Positions 34,930 through 46,176 of a stretch of DNA of 64,000 bases are shown here, piece after piece. The translations under genes and the position numbers were made by a program. This DNA is from Aspidapion aeneum (taxonomy: Eukaryota; Arthropoda; Insecta; Coleoptera; Brentidae): positions 56,534,108 through 56,598,107 of the forward strand of contig OY755044.1 of the NCBI GenBank assembly GCA_963576565.1, in the 5' to 3' direction. The notes beneath the pieces are model-generated. The model had not been told where the DNA came from, did not search any database, and worked only from the letters and a program-made list of their open reading frames with translations. Numbering within the stretch: the first letter of the stretch is position 1; every line of letters begins with the position of its first letter.

Positions 34930-37044
34930 TCTATCTATCTATCTATCTATTTAGCTTTCTTCGATCCATCTTTGGACATAGGCCTCCCCGAATATCTTCC
35001 ACTCTTCTCTGTCTATCGCCCTGTTCATCCATCTAGTCCCTGCATGTCTCTTCAAATCGTCCGCTATCTCATTTGTGGTCTTCCCCTACTTCTTTTATTT
35101 TGCCAAGGTCTCCAGTCTACAATGCATTTGTTCCATGGATTGTCTTTCAGTTTGATATTTTGACCAGCCAATTTCCATTTTAATTTTGCTACCTCTCCTC
35201 TGACATCCCTTACTTTTGTTTTATTTCTTATCCATTCATTCCTTTTTCTATCTGTTAGCTTTACATGTAACATTTGTCTTTCCATGGATCTTTGGGCTTT
35301 TGTTACCTTATCCATGTTTGATTTTGTAAGCGTCCAGGTCTGGGATCCATATGTGAGCACAGGAAGAATACATTGGTTATACACTTTCGTTTTAAGGTAC
35401 TGAGGATATTTTTATTATGTAGCTTAATTTACCGAATGCTGCCCAGGCCAATCTTACTCGTCTCTTGATTTCAGCTGTTTGGTTTTCTTTTTTTAGTTTA
35501 ATAATTTGTCTCAGATATATATTCATCTACTTGTTCTATTTTTTCTTGGTTTATTCTGGTGATATCTTCATCTGTGTTTGTTATGATTTTAGTTTTAGTG
35601 TAGTTCATACTCAAGCCTATATTTTTAGCTGCTGTATCCAGTTCCTTTTTCTTATCTGTTATTAAGGCAATATCGTCAGCATATCTTAGGTGGTTCAAGT
35701 ATTGTCCGCTTACTTTGATGCCTATTTCTTCCCAGTCTAAGCTTTTAAAAACATCTTCTAGGGCCTGGTTAAATAGTTTAGGTGATATTGTGTCATCCTG
35801 TCTGACACCTTTTCTTATGCGGATTGGCTTGGTCACTTGGTGGATTTTGATTGATGTTGTTGCTTCGCTATATATATTGGCTATTAAATCTGTGTATCTG
35901 TGATCTATTCGGCTAATAATTAAAGATGCTTTTACTGCCCAGTGCTCAATACTATCAAAAGCTTTTTCAAAGTCTATAAACGCAATATAGAGTGGAATGT
36001 TGTATTCGTTGACTCGCTCTATTAGAATTTTCGTGGTTAGCAGGTGGTCAACTGTATTGAAACCCTTTCTGAAGCCTGCTTGTTCTTTTGATTGATATCC
36101 GTCAATTTTTGTTGCTAGTCTATCTTTTAATATTTTCATGAAGAGCTTTGGGGAGTGTTATAGGTCGATAGTTTTTTAGGTCTGCCCTATCGCCTTTCTT
36201 GTGTAGAATAATGGTTACTGATTCTTTCCAGTTGTTTGGGATTATTTTTTCTTTTAGAATTTTAATGAGGAGAATATAGAGGGTATTAACTACAGTTTTA
36301 CCACCGTACTTTAGCATTTCTGCCGTTACTCCATCTTTTCCAGGTGATTTGTTATTTTTAATTTTCTTTAATGCTCTTTTTATTTCCGTTTTGCTTATTT
36401 CGGGTTGTAATTCTGAGTTTATGTTCTTTATTTTTGTTTGGTCGGTCTTAGACATTTCATATTCCTGTTATTTTCTTTTCAACTTATATTTCTTGGCTCT
36501 TTCTTTTATTTTCTTTTATCATTTTTCTTATAGTTTTATTTATTTCTGTGTATTCTATCGATGTTCTCTTTCCTCCTTTCTCCAGGTTCCGCCTTTTTTC
36601 GATGAGTTTCTTTATCTCTTCTGTTATAAAATTTTCTCTCTTTTCACCCTTTTGTGCCACATCTTTTCCGACTTGGGTCATAGTTCTTATCAGCGTATCA
36701 TTTATTTTATCTATATTTTCGTTTTCGCATCTTAAGTTTTGGGTTAGCTGTTCATTTAGCATTTCTTTGTATATGGCTTTATTTTCTGTAAGTTATGTCA
36801 AGTTGTTTATTTTTATTGTTAATTTTCCTTTCTGACCATCCTGTGTGCCTGTTGTAAAGCTATTTAGGACTGTTACATCTCTAACGATGCTTTTTCAGTA
36901 GTCAGGCTGAGCCATGTCCACTTTCGTTGCGGTTTCTTCCTATAGAACTAATTCATTGCATACATGTGTCTTTCCTCTAGATAGTTCATTAAGGTTGTGC
37001 CCCTGTCATTCCTTTCGCCATATCCAAAATCCCCTATTTTGGAT
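34930..37044 (-). mobile_element. RTE-like retrotransposon copy in U3, longest copy
   Basis: 3' TAGA tail at about 34930-34951. It reads back through the C-terminal domain, reverse transcriptase, linker and the last part of an APE endonuclease to a 5' truncation at about 37044, beside TAATTTTGAG. Same target as in U1 and U2. Confidence 0.85.
34960..37035 (-). pseudogene. RTE-like endonuclease/reverse transcriptase, broken (U3)
   Basis: From the 5' side: the endonuclease remnant (about 36840-37035); a charged linker (EEIKKLIEKRRNLEKGGKR, 36484-36762); the finger region (NNKSPGKDGVTAEMLKYGG, about 36330); NTVDHLLTTKILIERVNEYN; IAFIDFEKAFDSIEHW; GVRQDDTISPKLFNQALED; the catalytic YADD (about 35690); and the C-terminal region with TYGSQTWTLTKSNMDKV and a GRPQMR-type basic motif near 35070. 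At least four frame breaks. A short deletion after the YADD box (ITDKKKELDTAA) removes residues kept in U1 and U2. Confidence 0.85.
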
Positions 37045-38784
37045 ATTAATTTTGAGTATTTCTATTTATTTTCAAATAATTTTACCATTTAATTATTACC
37101 CTTATTGTCATGCATAATTTCAGAAAATGTCGATTTTCTGTTATGATTTTTAAGGAAGTTATAACAAAAAATAAAATAATAGCTGTTAAGTTTGGCCCCT
37201 TTATCTAAAAAACAAAGAAGTATAATGCAAAATATAATAAGAAAAAGTCCTTCTTTTGATCTTTTCTACCACCTATTAAAGTTTGCTATTATTACATCCT
37301 GATATTATGTTAAATGTTTGGATGTTATGGTGAGAATTTTAAGATATTTGAAAGTATCAATTTGGTCTGAAAAAAAAACCATTTATAAAAGTGAGCGCTT
37401 TTCAAATATACCTGGTGGGCAAAAAAACCCGACAAAATGTTTTTCGTTATAACTCTCCAACTATAACACCAATTTTACCAAAGAAAAGAGTAGTTGGCAG
37501 GGATTAATTGATCGAACATTATGTCGGAAATGTTGGATATTTTTTTGTTTGTAAGAAAGCTCTATCTTTGTTAAGCACAACGAGATAGGAATCGTTAAAA
37601 ACGATTTCGGTCCCTAAAAATTGATTTTTGCCTCAACTATATTGTTTTACAGGTTGTAACGATTGTCTTCTAAATCATGTCTGTATTAATTTCCTTATAA
37701 ATAAATTTTTGCCGAACCGATTTTAATAAAATATAAAGTGGAACAGATTGATTGCTTTTAAAAGATAACTATTAAAATTTGCCGTCATTGTAAATTCCAA
37801 AATGGCGGTCATAAAAACTTTAATTTTTAGTAGGCTGTTTATTCTTATATTTTTTGAAAATTTTTTTGATTTTTTTCGGAAAAGTTTTACAGATTATGCG
37901 ATTGCCTTGCCATTTCTATGTGCATTCATTTCCTCATTAATTCATTATTAATAAACTGACAATAAAATAAAAAGCATCATGGTGAAATTCTCCACCAACT
38001 CTAAATATTGACCCTCCATAAAGGATAGTTGTTTCTTATGTTACGATAAATTCGACCCTTTTTTGAATTTATTTATTAGATCCACCACTCACAACGAGGT
38101 ACTAATCATAAAAAAATAAATCCTCACAACATACAAAGAAGTGATCCTTTCAAGGACAAATTTGACTTTTTTTCCAACATCTTGGATTTAAAATTGTCGA
38201 AAAATTTCAATAGTTTTTTTCAATGTTATTATTGAAATCGGTTCAGTGAATTTATAAGTAAATTATTGCAGACAGAAGTTAAAGCAACAGTTGGAATAAC
38301 AATTATTATTTAAAGAACCACTAAACGGATTTTATAGATTTTATAGAATAAAATATTAATGAATTTATGAGGAAATGATACTTGATCAAGTATCAAGGAA
38401 AATATGTAATTTTTTAAGACCGTGAGTCTGTCGCATGAGCAAAGCGAGAGTTACACATTTTAGGGTCGAAAAATTCCCTTTTTAACAACTGTGTATGAGT
38501 TCGATATTAACTTAAATTAATTCTGGTAAATTAAATGTGCAAAGCGAATTATTGACAAAAGTAACTTTGTGAAGTAAATTTTATTAACACAAATTTATGA
38601 ACCAATAATAATTCTCCAAAATCTTGGTTTGAAACTTGTAGACAATGATTTTGTTTCCAATCCCCCAAATGTTATTGTACGATATCAATAGAAATACTGT
38701 TAAACATATTTTTATAAATAATTAGACACAAAATCTCGCCGCAGCGAAAATCAATGCTGCAACAGTTTTAAAAGTGTTGGATGT

Positions 38785-39020
38785 AAACAATTTGCGAAGC
38801 AAATGTGTTAATGAACTAATTTGCAAAGCAAATTTTTCTCAACACAAATTTGCAAAGCAAATTTGTTAATTAACTAATTTGCAAAGCAAATTTGTCTCAA
38901 CACAAATTTGAGAAGCTTAACAAACTAATTTGCGAAGCAAATTTGTGATACGGATGTTTTCGCGTAGCGAAAATCATCCGTATGTTTATTGATTTTCGCT
39001 TGTGGCGAAAATCAATTACT
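38785..39020. repeat. GCGAAGC hairpin cluster, U3/U4 junction
   Basis: Same architecture as the other junction clusters, with some stems mutated to AATTTGCAAAGCAAATT (loop AAA). Ends in the ATACGGAT...ATCCGTAT hairpin and the TGATTTTCGC...GCGAAAATCA hairpin. Confidence 0.8.
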
Positions 39021-41035
39021 TGAGCCGCCTCGGCCGTAACATTATTTTTATTTTTATTTTTTTTATTCCGTCCCTAGCACCCCTAGTGTATCGCGCTCGA
39101 ATTTTGACGTTTACTCGGCAACGCTTCGACGTAGATTGATGATTTGGCTCACTGAATAAGAACTTACGGGAGACCAAAAGTGTCAATTTTGGGTCAAATC
39201 GGAAAATTTCAAGTAGGGGAAATAGGGAAAAACCGTCAAAAAGTGACTTTTTTTGATGTACCTCCGTTGGCACACCATAAGTGTCCAGGGGATTATTCTA
39301 GAAACTTGAGATTTTGCACAAGTATACTCTTATGTGTGGTCAGGAAGCCTATTGTTTTTCAGCCAGATCGGAAAAAGTCAAGTGCCCCATTTTGGGGCTC
39401 TTCTGAATCCCAGCAGTGACGCATTTTCACTATACAATAAAATTGGTCAGATTTTCACTGTTTATTTGCCGTTTTTTAAAATATATCTGGTCATTACTCC
39501 AAAACTGTTTAACCCATTTTAACCAAATTTTAAACATTTGCGGACCTAAGGGAGTGTTCGGTAACCGTATAGTTGGTTTTTAAAATTAATTTTTGGTTTT
39601 TGAGTTTTGAGGATTTTTCAAAAACTATGCAAGGTTTTTGCAGTCAAAAATACTGAATCGAGAAATTTTTTTGCCCTTACACTTTTTGACAGTTCTCGAA
39701 CTGCTTTTTTTTTAAAAAATACCAAAATATTTTCTAAAAAAAGTTCGACTTTTCTAAGTTGTACCGTTTTTGAGTTTGAAAAATAAATATTAAAAAACAC
39801 GCAAAAATCTCAACAGAAATAACACGCATTTTTACAAAAATCGCGCTATCTTTAAAACAGTGGGTCCGAATTGGACAAAAATTACACTACTCACTTCGCC
39901 GAACCTTTCTACATAAAACTTTATTTATAGTTTTTACCTTAATGTAGAGGGCGCTCGTGGAGGGCACTTAACATTTATCAAAACGGTCCAAAATTAATAA
40001 AAATCTTATAAAATTAAAGGAATTTGCAAATATTTTTTAAAATATTATTGCAATAATAATAGGATTAATTTCATGTTAAAGAGCAGAACAAAATCTATAA
40101 AATGACATATGTCATTTTTAAGTTATGGCAAATTTCCGTAGGTTTATTTTTAAATTATATACCGCGAGAAATATTGGTAAAGAGTTAACGAAATACAATA
40201 TTATAGACAAATTGGTTAAAAATGAAACTCTTTTTGGTGCACTGTTTTTGTGGCATGAGAGGAGCAGGAGCTACAATTCGTTACATTATAAAAAATTATC
40301 TGGGACCTATGGTTTCTGAAATTAAACGCAAAATGTTTAAAAAGCTCCATAAATTTCAAGTATTTTTATTTAAAACAATTACAATATTTTCAAAACTATG
40401 CCTCAGATTTTGACGTAAGTTATACCATTCGCTTACTCAGACCTTTTTACATAATAATCAGTCAACAGTTTTTTCATTTTCATAGAAAGTAACCAGAAAT
40501 AAAAATTATCTTGTAGATATTAAGACATTTGCAAATGCCACATTAAACTATAGTAAAGTAATACTTTCATTTTAAAGAGCAGAGTAAAATTTGCAAAACA
40601 CCAGATGTCATTTTTAAGACAGTGTCTAATTTTAAGTTCCTAGGGTAATTCGTTGGACTATATATTATGCAAAATGTTTGGCAAAAACTAATATTAGGTA
40701 GTATTTTACATGAAAAATGCAACGGATAAAAGTGACCTTAATATTTTTTAAAGCAATAAGTTTTTTGCTTGACCGGAGTGAGAGCTACATATTTTAGCAA
40801 TAAAAAGGCACTTTTATTATATTATCTTAAAATTAAATTAAATTATTCGATAAATTATTATTAAAGTACAGTGATAATAAATCAAATCAAATCAAATCAA
40901 GCTTTATTGTCTTATATAAAGTATAAAACTTTGTAGACAAAGCAAATACATAACTAATAATAATAATAGAAAAAATCATTTAAAAAATATAAAATATATA
41001 AATCCATCCAATAAGTGGTTTAATTATGTTGTTTG

Positions 41036-41038
<3 letters not shown>

Positions 41039-41092
<54 letters not shown>
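41039..41092. repeat. AT dinucleotide microsatellite
   Basis: About 27 consecutive AT units in the 3' untranslated part of the CR1/jockey-like element. Confidence 0.95.
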
Positions 41093-41095
<3 letters not shown>

Positions 41096-41151
41096 TTAAT
41101 TTACTTGTTTTTTTTTATAATAATTGAGAATATTAAGTTTAAAATTATTCC

Positions 41152-42645
41152 TTAATTGTAACTCTGATCAAGAAATTCGTTAATTGAATAAAAAGCTTTA
41201 GTGATAAGAAAATCCTTGCACTTATTTCTAAATATGTTATAGTTATTATTAAGTTTTATATTGTTTGGCAAATTATTATACAATTTTATACCGTTATAAA
41301 TTATGGATTTTTTAAATAAAAATGAATGTGGTATAGGTAATGTAAGATTATTAACTTGTCTTGTTGAATAAGTATTTTGGTTTATTTCAAAGTAATTTAG
41401 ATGTTTATTTATCAGACAAATTGTTTCAAGAATATATAAACAAGGAAGAGTCAAAATATTATTTTTGATAAACAAGTCTTTGCAGTGATATCTAGAATTT
41501 ACATTGCATAAATACCTAATTGCTATTTTTTGAAGAATAAACACTGATCTAAATAAATACATTGAACATGTACCCCAGAAAGGAATGCCATATCGTAAGT
41601 TTGATTCAATTAAAGAAAAATATACATTTCTGCCTATTGATTTACCTAATTCATTTGTAATAATTTTTACACAATAACAACCCGAACTTAATTTTTTATT
41701 TAAATTATGAATATGGTTTTGAAATTTTAAATTTTCGTCTATGTTAAGTCCTAAAAATTTAGTATTATCTGTAGTAATAATTTTATTATTATTTATATTT
41801 ATAATTTGTTGAGATATTTCTTTAAAACCAATTACATATGTTTTTGAAAAAGTAAGGGATGGTTAGTTTGATTCAAACCAAGTTTTTATACAAATAATAT
41901 CATTTTTTATATTATTCCAGAGAACATCTATATTTTTATTTTTCCAAAGAATAGTAGTATCATCTGCAAATATTGTAAAATAACCAAAAATTTTAATATT
42001 TAGTAAATCATTAATGTAAATTAAAAAAAGTATTGGTCCTAGTACTGAACCTTGAGGAACACCACATTGAATATTATTTTTATTTGAATTTAAATTTTTT
42101 ATTGACACAAATTGAAGGCGATTAGATAAGTATGATTTAAACCAACTTAAAGCGTTGTTTCTTATTCCATAAATAAATAATTTTTTAAGAAGAATTTCAT
42201 GATTAACACAATCAAAAGCTTTAGAAATATCACAAAAAATTGCAGCCGCATGTTCATTATCATTAATACTGTTTAATAATTCTTTCATAAAAAAGAATAT
42301 TGCATCATTTGTATTTTTATTTCTCTGAAAACCAAATTGATTAATATTAATCATATTATTTTCACAAAAATATAATTCTAAACGCGATTTGATAAGTTTT
42401 TCTATTAATTTTGAAAGAGTTGATAAAAGAGATATTGGCCTAAAATTAGATGGTGTATTTTTATCACGTCCTTTATATATTGGAATTATTTTAGCAAGTT
42501 TAAGGCAAGAAGGAAAATATCCCAATAAAAATGAATGATTTATAGCTTTAGATAATGTTTTAATTGCAATAAAAGGTAATTATTTTAGTATATTTAAGGA
42601 AATACCATCTATGCCAGTAGAAGATTTATTTTTTATTAAATTTAA
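41152..42645 (-). pseudogene. CR1/jockey-like reverse transcriptase, two in-frame stops
   Basis: Well preserved. Motifs: SNFRPISLLSTLSKLIEKLI, NQFGFQRNKNTNDAIFFF, FCDISKAFDCVNHEILLKKL, GVPQGSVLGPILFLIYINDL, the catalytic FADD in FADDTTIL, then TKFLGLNIDENLKF. The C-terminal domain has ILQKIAIRYLCNV and YNGIKLYNNLPNNIK. The whole stretch is one frame, broken only by a TAA near 41863 and one near 42590, so it is a recent insertion by the standard of this window. The N-terminal endonuclease is absent because of 5' truncation. The clade assignment (CR1 versus jockey relatives) is tentative. Confidence 0.85.
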
Positions 42646-42833
42646 AGTATATTGACAAAGGCAAATAATAAGTTAATAAATAAATTAAACATAGTTTTGA
42701 CTAATTTATAACGGACTTTAATTTAATATAAGGTAAAAATTTGTTAAATGGTACATGGTTTATTTTTAAATCAGTGTCCAATTTCAAGCTTCCAGGGTAA
42801 TTTTTGGATAAATATATTTAAAAAGAAACAACA

Positions 42834-43130
42834 ATTTTTCGTGGTTAAAGCATATACAAAAAGGTTTTGTTTCTCTTGTATTTTTTTGTGGGCAAAGTTT
42901 CTTTTGTATTTGGTAGATGTCGCTACATGTGTTTAAAGAATAAGGTATCGCATGCATTATTTTTCATTTCTCTTACCAATATCGTAAGATGAGATTTATA
43001 TCTGTCTCTCTAGCGAAAGAGTTAATAGGTGTCCATTAGGTCTTGGACCTCGTGAGTGTACAGCTTTCGAGCTGCCCACGGAAAAAATACAAGAGAAACA
43101 AAACCTTTTTATACCTGCTTATCTACGAAT
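42834..43130 (+). repeat. module b1 of U4, hammerhead deleted
   Basis: Inverted arms of about 58 bp are well conserved (left 42834-42905, right 43073-43130). Between them only AGCGAAAGAGTTAATAGG remains of the ribozyme, the same deletion as in U2 and U5, so it was inherited with the type-B unit. Confidence 0.7.
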
Positions 43131-44496
43131 ATTTTTGTTCTTTTTGGTCACGAATTCTTTTTAGTCACGGATCCTAAACTGTAACGTATTAAATATATTT
43201 CGCAAAACAATAATAATGGGATATTACCTTCAAATGCAGTGGATAAAAGTGAATTTGATTTTTTTCTTAAAGATATAGGTTTTTAGCATGAGCGAGGCCC
43301 AAAGGAATGTTAGGTATAGTTTATGCAAAGTCAGTTGAACAAATGTTAAAGCCGACCATCGTCATATCCTTTAAAGAAAGTGACATGGGCGGCGGTAGAT
43401 ATACTCATGAAAATTATTTCATTTAATTATGGCGTAAACTAAAGAAATAAAAATAGATAATAAAACTTTCTATTCCTACACCTACAGAAACGACACTGAT
43501 TTATTTTCTAACTCTGCATACTGCCGACTAAAGGGGTCCCGAAACAAAACCTGAAAGCAATTAAAAGCGGATCTCAAAAAAATCTGCCAATCAGGTGTCT
43601 CTTATCCACATGTGCTGGGTCGGTCAGAAAACACAAACTTTGTGCTCGGACCGCAAAGATTCGCGCCTTTTCTCTGCCGGTAGGGTTGAAATTATACCAA
43701 GAAGTTTTTATATGAATTTGCATAACTTTTGAAGGGCAGATTGAAGCAAAATTTCATGAAATCGATAGAACCCCGTATTAGGAGCATTTCAGGTGACTTT
43801 GCAAAAACTATAATTCTCCAATTGAATTTTTTAAATTATGAGATTTGACGATTTTTCAAAAACTATGTAGATTTTTGCAGCCACAATACTAAATCGAAAT
43901 TTTTGCCCTTTCAATTTTTTGCAGTTCCTAAGCCGCTATCTTTTTAAGAAAAGACCCCTGTTGAACGATGTATTGGTCGATGAGATTAGGAAAAGCAAGT
44001 AGCTCTTCAGTGGCGTCCGTAAATTGGGATTACTTCGAAAAAACATGTTTATTTTAGGTTTTATAAAATTTACTAAAAAATTATACTTTTTATTGTAGAA
44101 TATATAATTTCCTTATAAAAGCTTTAATATAATATGGGGTTTATTTCACAGGTAAGCCTACAGGGGCTTACTTATAAATATAAATTTTCAACAGTAACCA
44201 AAATAATCAATTTTTATTACATATTTTGTCTATTTAAAAAAAAAACTACTTTTTACCTTTTTATATCCTACAGCCCTTTGTTTTCAAGAAAATTCTATAA
44301 AAAAATGTTTTGGTAATTTTGGACAGTGACCCAAATATACGGACATCAAAATCCTTTACGTTTTAAATATATTTCGCAATATATTTCGCAAAATATTTAA
44401 GAAAACTTTTCCAAACTAGTAAAAACTTTTCATTTTAAAATGTATATTGGAGAACTTATTAAATTATTATTCCATGGGCATAGTGTATAAAGCATA

Positions 44497-44502
44497 CAGT
44501 AT
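44497..44502. repeat. BEL/Pao target-site duplication, left copy
   Basis: CAGTAT lies here and at 52273-52278. The uninterrupted site ATACAGTATTGCAGG is present in U2 (about 26770) and U5 (about 59637). The exact split between LTR end and TSD allows 5 or 6 bp. Confidence 0.8.
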
Positions 44503-44547
44503 TGTTTGCCCGCAGTTAGAAAAACGATAACTGCAATGGACTGTATA

Positions 44548-45945
44548 CAGGGTGACCCGATCTTAAGGGACCAAACTTTACCAGCGTGTTGGACGTTCAA
44601 AAATAATTAAAAAAAAGTCTATACAACATAGGTCGAAAAATGCTTTGTATAGAAAAAACAGGGTGTCAAAGTTTTCTTAAAAAAAACGAAAAAAATTATT
44701 ATCTAGAAAACTACCTTGGACAACAACTTTAAATTTGGTACAGAATAAAGGTTAATGGAGCTGCATACTTTTCTTTATAAAGCAACAATGTAGGCCCGCC
44801 ACGGGCGTGCGCACGGGTGGTGACTTTTAGAATTTTTGAAGAAAAAAATGATACGCCAATGGATTTTTTTAAATTTTAAATTATTTTTGAGTTCACTGTC
44901 CAATTTAAGTAAAAAAATGTCACCTTACTTTTTTTCGTACAATGCTTCATTGCGGAAAAAAAAATTGAAAATATTTAAATTTGTTGCAAAAAAAAATAAA
45001 ATAATTAAGCCAATAAATTTTTTAAATTAAAGAAACTACACAAATAAATGGATTATTATTTATTAATTTAAAAACGCTTCAAAATGGTTGCCCCTCACTT
45101 CAATGCATTTAGTACATATTCGTCGAACTGCTCTGGTAGCAGCAGCAATTTGTGCTGGAGTTATGGCTCTGCAACAAGCTTGGATTGATGCTATGAGGTC
45201 ATCCCTGTTTCTTGGTGGGTTTCTGTACACCATTTCTTTCAAAGTACCCCAAAGAAAAAAATCTAGGGGGGTGAGGTCGGGTGACCTAGCAGGCCAAGCC
45301 GTTGGGCCCCCTCTACCTATCCATCGGTTAGGATAATTATTGTTTAGCCAATCACGCACTTCTATGCCAAAATGGGCTGGGCACCCATCCAATTGAAATT
45401 GCATTCTTCTTCGGGTAAGAATGGGTAGCTCATCCAAGTAATTAAACAAATGATTTTGAAGCAAATCCAAAAAAACTTGTGCATTTAATCTGTGTGGCAA
45501 AAAATGGGGTCCTATGAGAGAATTCCCTATTAACCCTACCCACACATTAACACTAAACCTATTTTGAAAATTATCTTCGACCATTGCGTGAGGATTTGCA
45601 TGTGCCCAAAGGTGGGTATTATGAATGTTAAATATCCCACATCGTGTAAACATGGCTTCATCCGTCCACGAAATGAATTGTGAAAAGTTTCTGTCAACTT
45701 CAATGGCATGCGAAAACCATTCACAAAATTGGATACGCCTTTCTGCATCTCCAGGAAGTAATTCTTGGGTACGCGATAAATGAAAAGCACGTTTACCGTC
45801 AAACTTCAACGTTCTTCGGATGATTTCTCTTGGAATGCGCAACTCGTTAGAAGCTCTTCTCACGCTTATTGATGGGTCGTTGTCAAAATGAGCCAAAATT
45901 GCATTCTGTCCATCATTCAATTGTGTGGTTTTAAAATTTACAAAC
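44548..45945 (-). mobile_element. DD41D Tc1/mariner element, one end missing
   Basis: The left terminus CAGGGTGACCCGATC directly follows TA within the LTR, as expected for a mariner insertion. No matching inverted terminus (ending in CACCCTG) is found on the other side; the transposase reading instead runs directly into the LTR end. The 5' side of the element, including the first helix-turn-helix of the transposase, has been lost. Confidence 0.8.
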
Positions 45946-45947
45946 AC
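45063..45947 (-). CDS. DD41D Tc1/mariner-family transposase, N-terminally truncated
   Basis: Uninterrupted reading of 294 codons. The first helix-turn-helix of such proteins is absent; the second is visible (ISVRRASNELRIPREIIRRT, residues about 27-46). Catalytic residues are D96 (SWTDEAMF), D187 (QLDGCPAHF) and D229 (SPDLTPLDFFLWG), with 41 residues between the last two, the spacing of the DD41D (visitor-type) group. The frame opens with GTG at 45947 and has no ATG upstream, so translation from a normal start is doubtful. Complete relatives have roughly 50-80 more N-terminal residues. The absence of stops suggests recent acquisition compared with the decayed gag and pol beside it. Confidence 0.9.
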   Translation of the reverse strand: MFVNFKTTQLNDGQNAILAHFDNDPSISVRRASNELRIPREIIRRTLKFDGKRAFHLSRTQELLPGDAERRIQFCEWFSHAIEVDRNFSQFISWTDEAMFTRCGIFNIHNTHLWAHANPHAMVEDNFQNRFSVNVWVGLIGNSLIGPHFLPHRLNAQVFLDLLQNHLFNYLDELPILTRRRMQFQLDGCPAHFGIEVRDWLNNNYPNRWIGRGGPTAWPARSPDLTPLDFFLWGTLKEMVYRNPPRNRDDLIASIQACCRAITPAQIAAATRAVRRICTKCIEVRGNHFEAFLN

Positions 45948-46176
45948 CGCGAAATTTAGCGGGAGCTAACATAACTGCCCTCCAAAACACACAATTTTAG
46001 AATATCAGCCGGACAGATATAGATAAAAAAAATGATCGACCGATAAATATAAATGAATGAAAAACAGATAAGTAGCGTAAGTTTATTTAGAGATAACGAA
46101 AACCCGAAAAAGTCAAAACAAACAAACAAAATTAAAAAAAATAATAATAAAGAATTACCTATTGTAATAATTGACT

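Larger units (their letters stand above)
31691..38985. repeat. macrorepeat unit U3 (type A)
   Basis: Third tandem unit. Its left half is worded like U1 (for example CTTGGACCGATAGTTTTTGA near 33032 and AAGAGACAAAAATCT near 32805), with a single module. It lacks the U1 insertions at 17.7-19.2 kb and 22.7-22.9 kb and shows their empty sites. It holds the longest RTE copy. Confidence 0.9.
40881..42652 (-). mobile_element. CR1/jockey-like retrotransposon, 5'-truncated
   Basis: Comparison with U5 (57770-57815) shows an insertion that replaced about 18 bp of target. Read on the minus strand it is 5'-truncated inside the reverse transcriptase. It ends AATAAAGC followed by about four TTGAT/TTTGAT repeats (40881-40900), a short tandem-repeat tail as in CR1-type elements. 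It contains an AT dinucleotide run. Confidence 0.8.
44503..45971 (-). repeat. 3' LTR, carrying a mariner-type transposase
   Basis: The first 45 bp (44503-44547) are identical to the other LTR, ending ...CTGTATA. Then the TIR-like CAGGGTGACCCGATC of a Tc1/mariner element starts at 44548. The last roughly 70 bp (about 45900-45971) again align with the end of the other LTR. The LTR is 1469 bp against 473 bp for its partner. The central 0.3 kb of the normal LTR is missing. Confidence 0.85.

Noticed and set aside
36349..36735. 128-codon plus-strand open frame, very hydrophobic
   Set aside because: Antisense of the RTE-like reverse transcriptase; hydrophobicity follows from AT-rich antisense codons.
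39180..39419. Conserved open frames recurring in each macrorepeat unit (near 15643, 32035, 39180, 56263)
   Set aside because: They recur because the DNA is repeated. Frames differ in length between units, are broken in U2, and show no domain.
45088..45336. Plus-strand open frame opposite the transposase
   Set aside because: Shadow of the DD41D transposase, which has all family motifs on the minus strand.
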